Shown one piece after another: positions 62,983 through 64,000 of a stretch of 64,000 nt of DNA; positions within the stretch are counted from its first letter, which is position 1; every line of letters starts with the position of its first letter. Source of the stretch: Megamerina dolium. Lineage: Eukaryota > Arthropoda > Insecta > Diptera > Megamerinidae. The stretch covers positions 28,467,029 to 28,531,028 of the forward strand of contig OY978527.1 of assembly GCA_963854835.1 (NCBI GenBank), written 5' to 3'. Below the pieces are notes generated by a model. It worked only from the letters and a program-made list of their open reading frames with translations. It made no database searches and was not told where the DNA came from. The position numbers and the translations under genes were made by a program.

Positions 62983-63200
62983 ATGGTGTTTTCTTGGAGC
63001 AGACCTGAAGAACTGAAGAATTTATTACTCTGCTGCAAATTAATAAAAGCTTGTGGGATACAAGAAATCCAAGTTATTCTAATCGGGAAAAACGGGAACA
63101 GGCACTAGATGCTATGCAATTGTCTAAAATTGCCAGCGATATAGCAAAACATGATATCCGGTCAAAATTTCAGTCCTTTGAAGCCAATATAGGAAAGAGT
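62983..63200 (+). pseudogene. MADF-domain protein fragment, frameshifted
   Basis: MVFSWSRPEEL is at the start. After a frame change near 63,010, EEFITLLQINKSLWDTRNPS and YSNREKREQALDAM match the N-terminal half of a MADF (Myb/SANT-like) domain. It stops soon after. MADF/SANT-like second proteins accompany PIF/Harbinger transposases, and one lies on the other strand at once downstream. Confidence 0.7.
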
Positions 63201-63480
63201 TGACCACTATTGACACCAGTACTGCCAGTTTTTGATATGGCGGTATTGCATTTCCAACTGACGTTTCACTTTTTTTTATATCCTTTTCAATGAGCCGCAG
63301 GATGTTCCGTAATTTCGCATCGGTCATCCTTATGTAATTTTTGAAGTCCCAGGAGCCGTTATGTTGTAATTCCTTTGTCAGGAATGTGTAAGAGCCGTTT
63401 CTGCTTCGTTTTTTTCGCCATTTTTTTATCCCACGATCCTTTTCTTTTTGCCGATTTTTCGATGATACTTTTTTTTATTA
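63124..63480 (-). pseudogene. PIF/Harbinger (HARBI1-like) transposase N-terminal fragment
   Basis: On the minus strand the frame reads RNGSYTFLTKELQHNGSWDF, then KNYIRMTDAKLRNILRLIEK, then AIPPYQKLAVLVSIVV. This matches the pre-catalytic part of HARBI1-type transposases (FxxYxRM...LL..v...I...T..r.aI.p.eKLa). The DDE nuclease domain is absent. It is convergent with the MADF fragment. Confidence 0.75.
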
Positions 63481-63734
63481 ACTTTATTTTTCCAGTACAC
63501 TTCTATGATTATCGTTCCAAAAACACATATTCTCAACATATATTGTTGCTGTTTTTATCAAATCATTCAGCGCGGTATCCATTATGAAATCAATTGAAAT
63601 TTAATGCAGCACAATTAGTTTGATAAAATATTACACCTCCGCCTCAGCAATCATGTGTAATCATCCAACAATCTAAATTCATGAAATGGAAAATGTACGC
63701 CATAATTGACGTACAATTAATTGGTAACATAACC

Positions 63735-63890
63735 ATGGCATTAGTTTCAATACAAAATGAAAAACGAACTCCAAAAATGAACATTTGCATACCATTCAGT
63801 TCTGATTAATGTTCTCGGCACCATTCAGACCAATTTCACCAGTGTTGCCTTATACAATTTATTACAGAGAAAAATTTTATAAAAAATAAA
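63735..63890. repeat. Direct repeat, right copy
   Basis: Partner of 62,610-62,770. After it, to the edge of the window, one frame reads YVDDCEEDLFGSESNMKLLC and stays open, possibly the start of another coding piece. Confidence 0.7.
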
Positions 63891-64000
63891 GTAACATTAC
63901 TGGTATATTTGACTATGTTGACGACTGTGAAGAAGATTTATTTGGTTCAGAAAGTAATATGAAATTATTATGTGATTTTGTCGGAATGATTAAATATTTT

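Overview
The window is AT-rich insect DNA carrying most of the Sex-lethal (Sxl) gene of a higher dipteran, very probably a tephritid fruit fly (Ceratitis/Bactrocera/Anastrepha/Rhagoletis type). The species was not determined. The call rests on the Sxl protein itself (motif [12 protein letters not shown], a glycine-rich N-terminal stretch, two near-invariant RRMs, C-terminus ending HNAQKFI) and on the surrounding transposons: several mariner-superfamily relics with DD41D spacing, a group I recall as 'rosa', described from Ceratitis rosa.

Layout. 1-1170: 5' end (gag start, tRNA-Leu-type primer-binding site, complete LTR) of an LTR retrotransposon on the minus strand that runs off the left edge. 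1171-6142: AT-rich DNA, presumably Sxl intron, with an internally deleted mariner (4212-5286). 6143-22209: five Sxl coding exons on the plus strand (6143-6188, 14845-15198, 17045-17152, 21671-21852, 21930-22209). The exon with the initiator ATG is not in the window. The 8.7-kb intron after the first visible exon is packed with decayed mariner and DD41D copies. The next introns hold a TTAA-flanked MITE, an unexplained coding-like block and a MITE with a TWA target duplication. 22210 to about 22960: 3' UTR with U-rich tracts and a double AATAAA; longer 3' forms are possible.

23-64 kb: I recognise no host protein-coding gene. The DNA is AT-rich and crowded with repeats: foldback elements at 25979-26639, 27799-28395 (made from two inverted DD41D 3' ends) and 34871-35943; RNase H pieces of non-LTR elements near 29 kb; DD41D, Tc1 and mariner relics; two long (TA)n tracts; a 5'-truncated RNase-H-bearing LINE with a 14-bp target duplication (47189-48945); three copies of a tRNA-derived SINE, one of which shares its 3' tail with that LINE; two further copies of the TWA MITE; a Jockey-type LINE inserted into the last of them; and a Harbinger-like remnant (MADF-domain and HARBI1-type pieces) between 150-bp direct repeats.

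Functionally, the only host gene seen is Sxl, an RNA-binding splicing/translation regulator. From the literature, tephritid Sxl is made in both sexes and is not the sex switch it is in Drosophila. Everything else is mobile DNA in its introns or flanks. The most notable observations are the LINE/SINE 3'-tail sharing, the three-copy TWA MITE family beside a Harbinger remnant, the long perfect-hairpin elements, and an exon-like open block in the Sxl intron between the two RRMs. All identifications are by reading; no database search was run.
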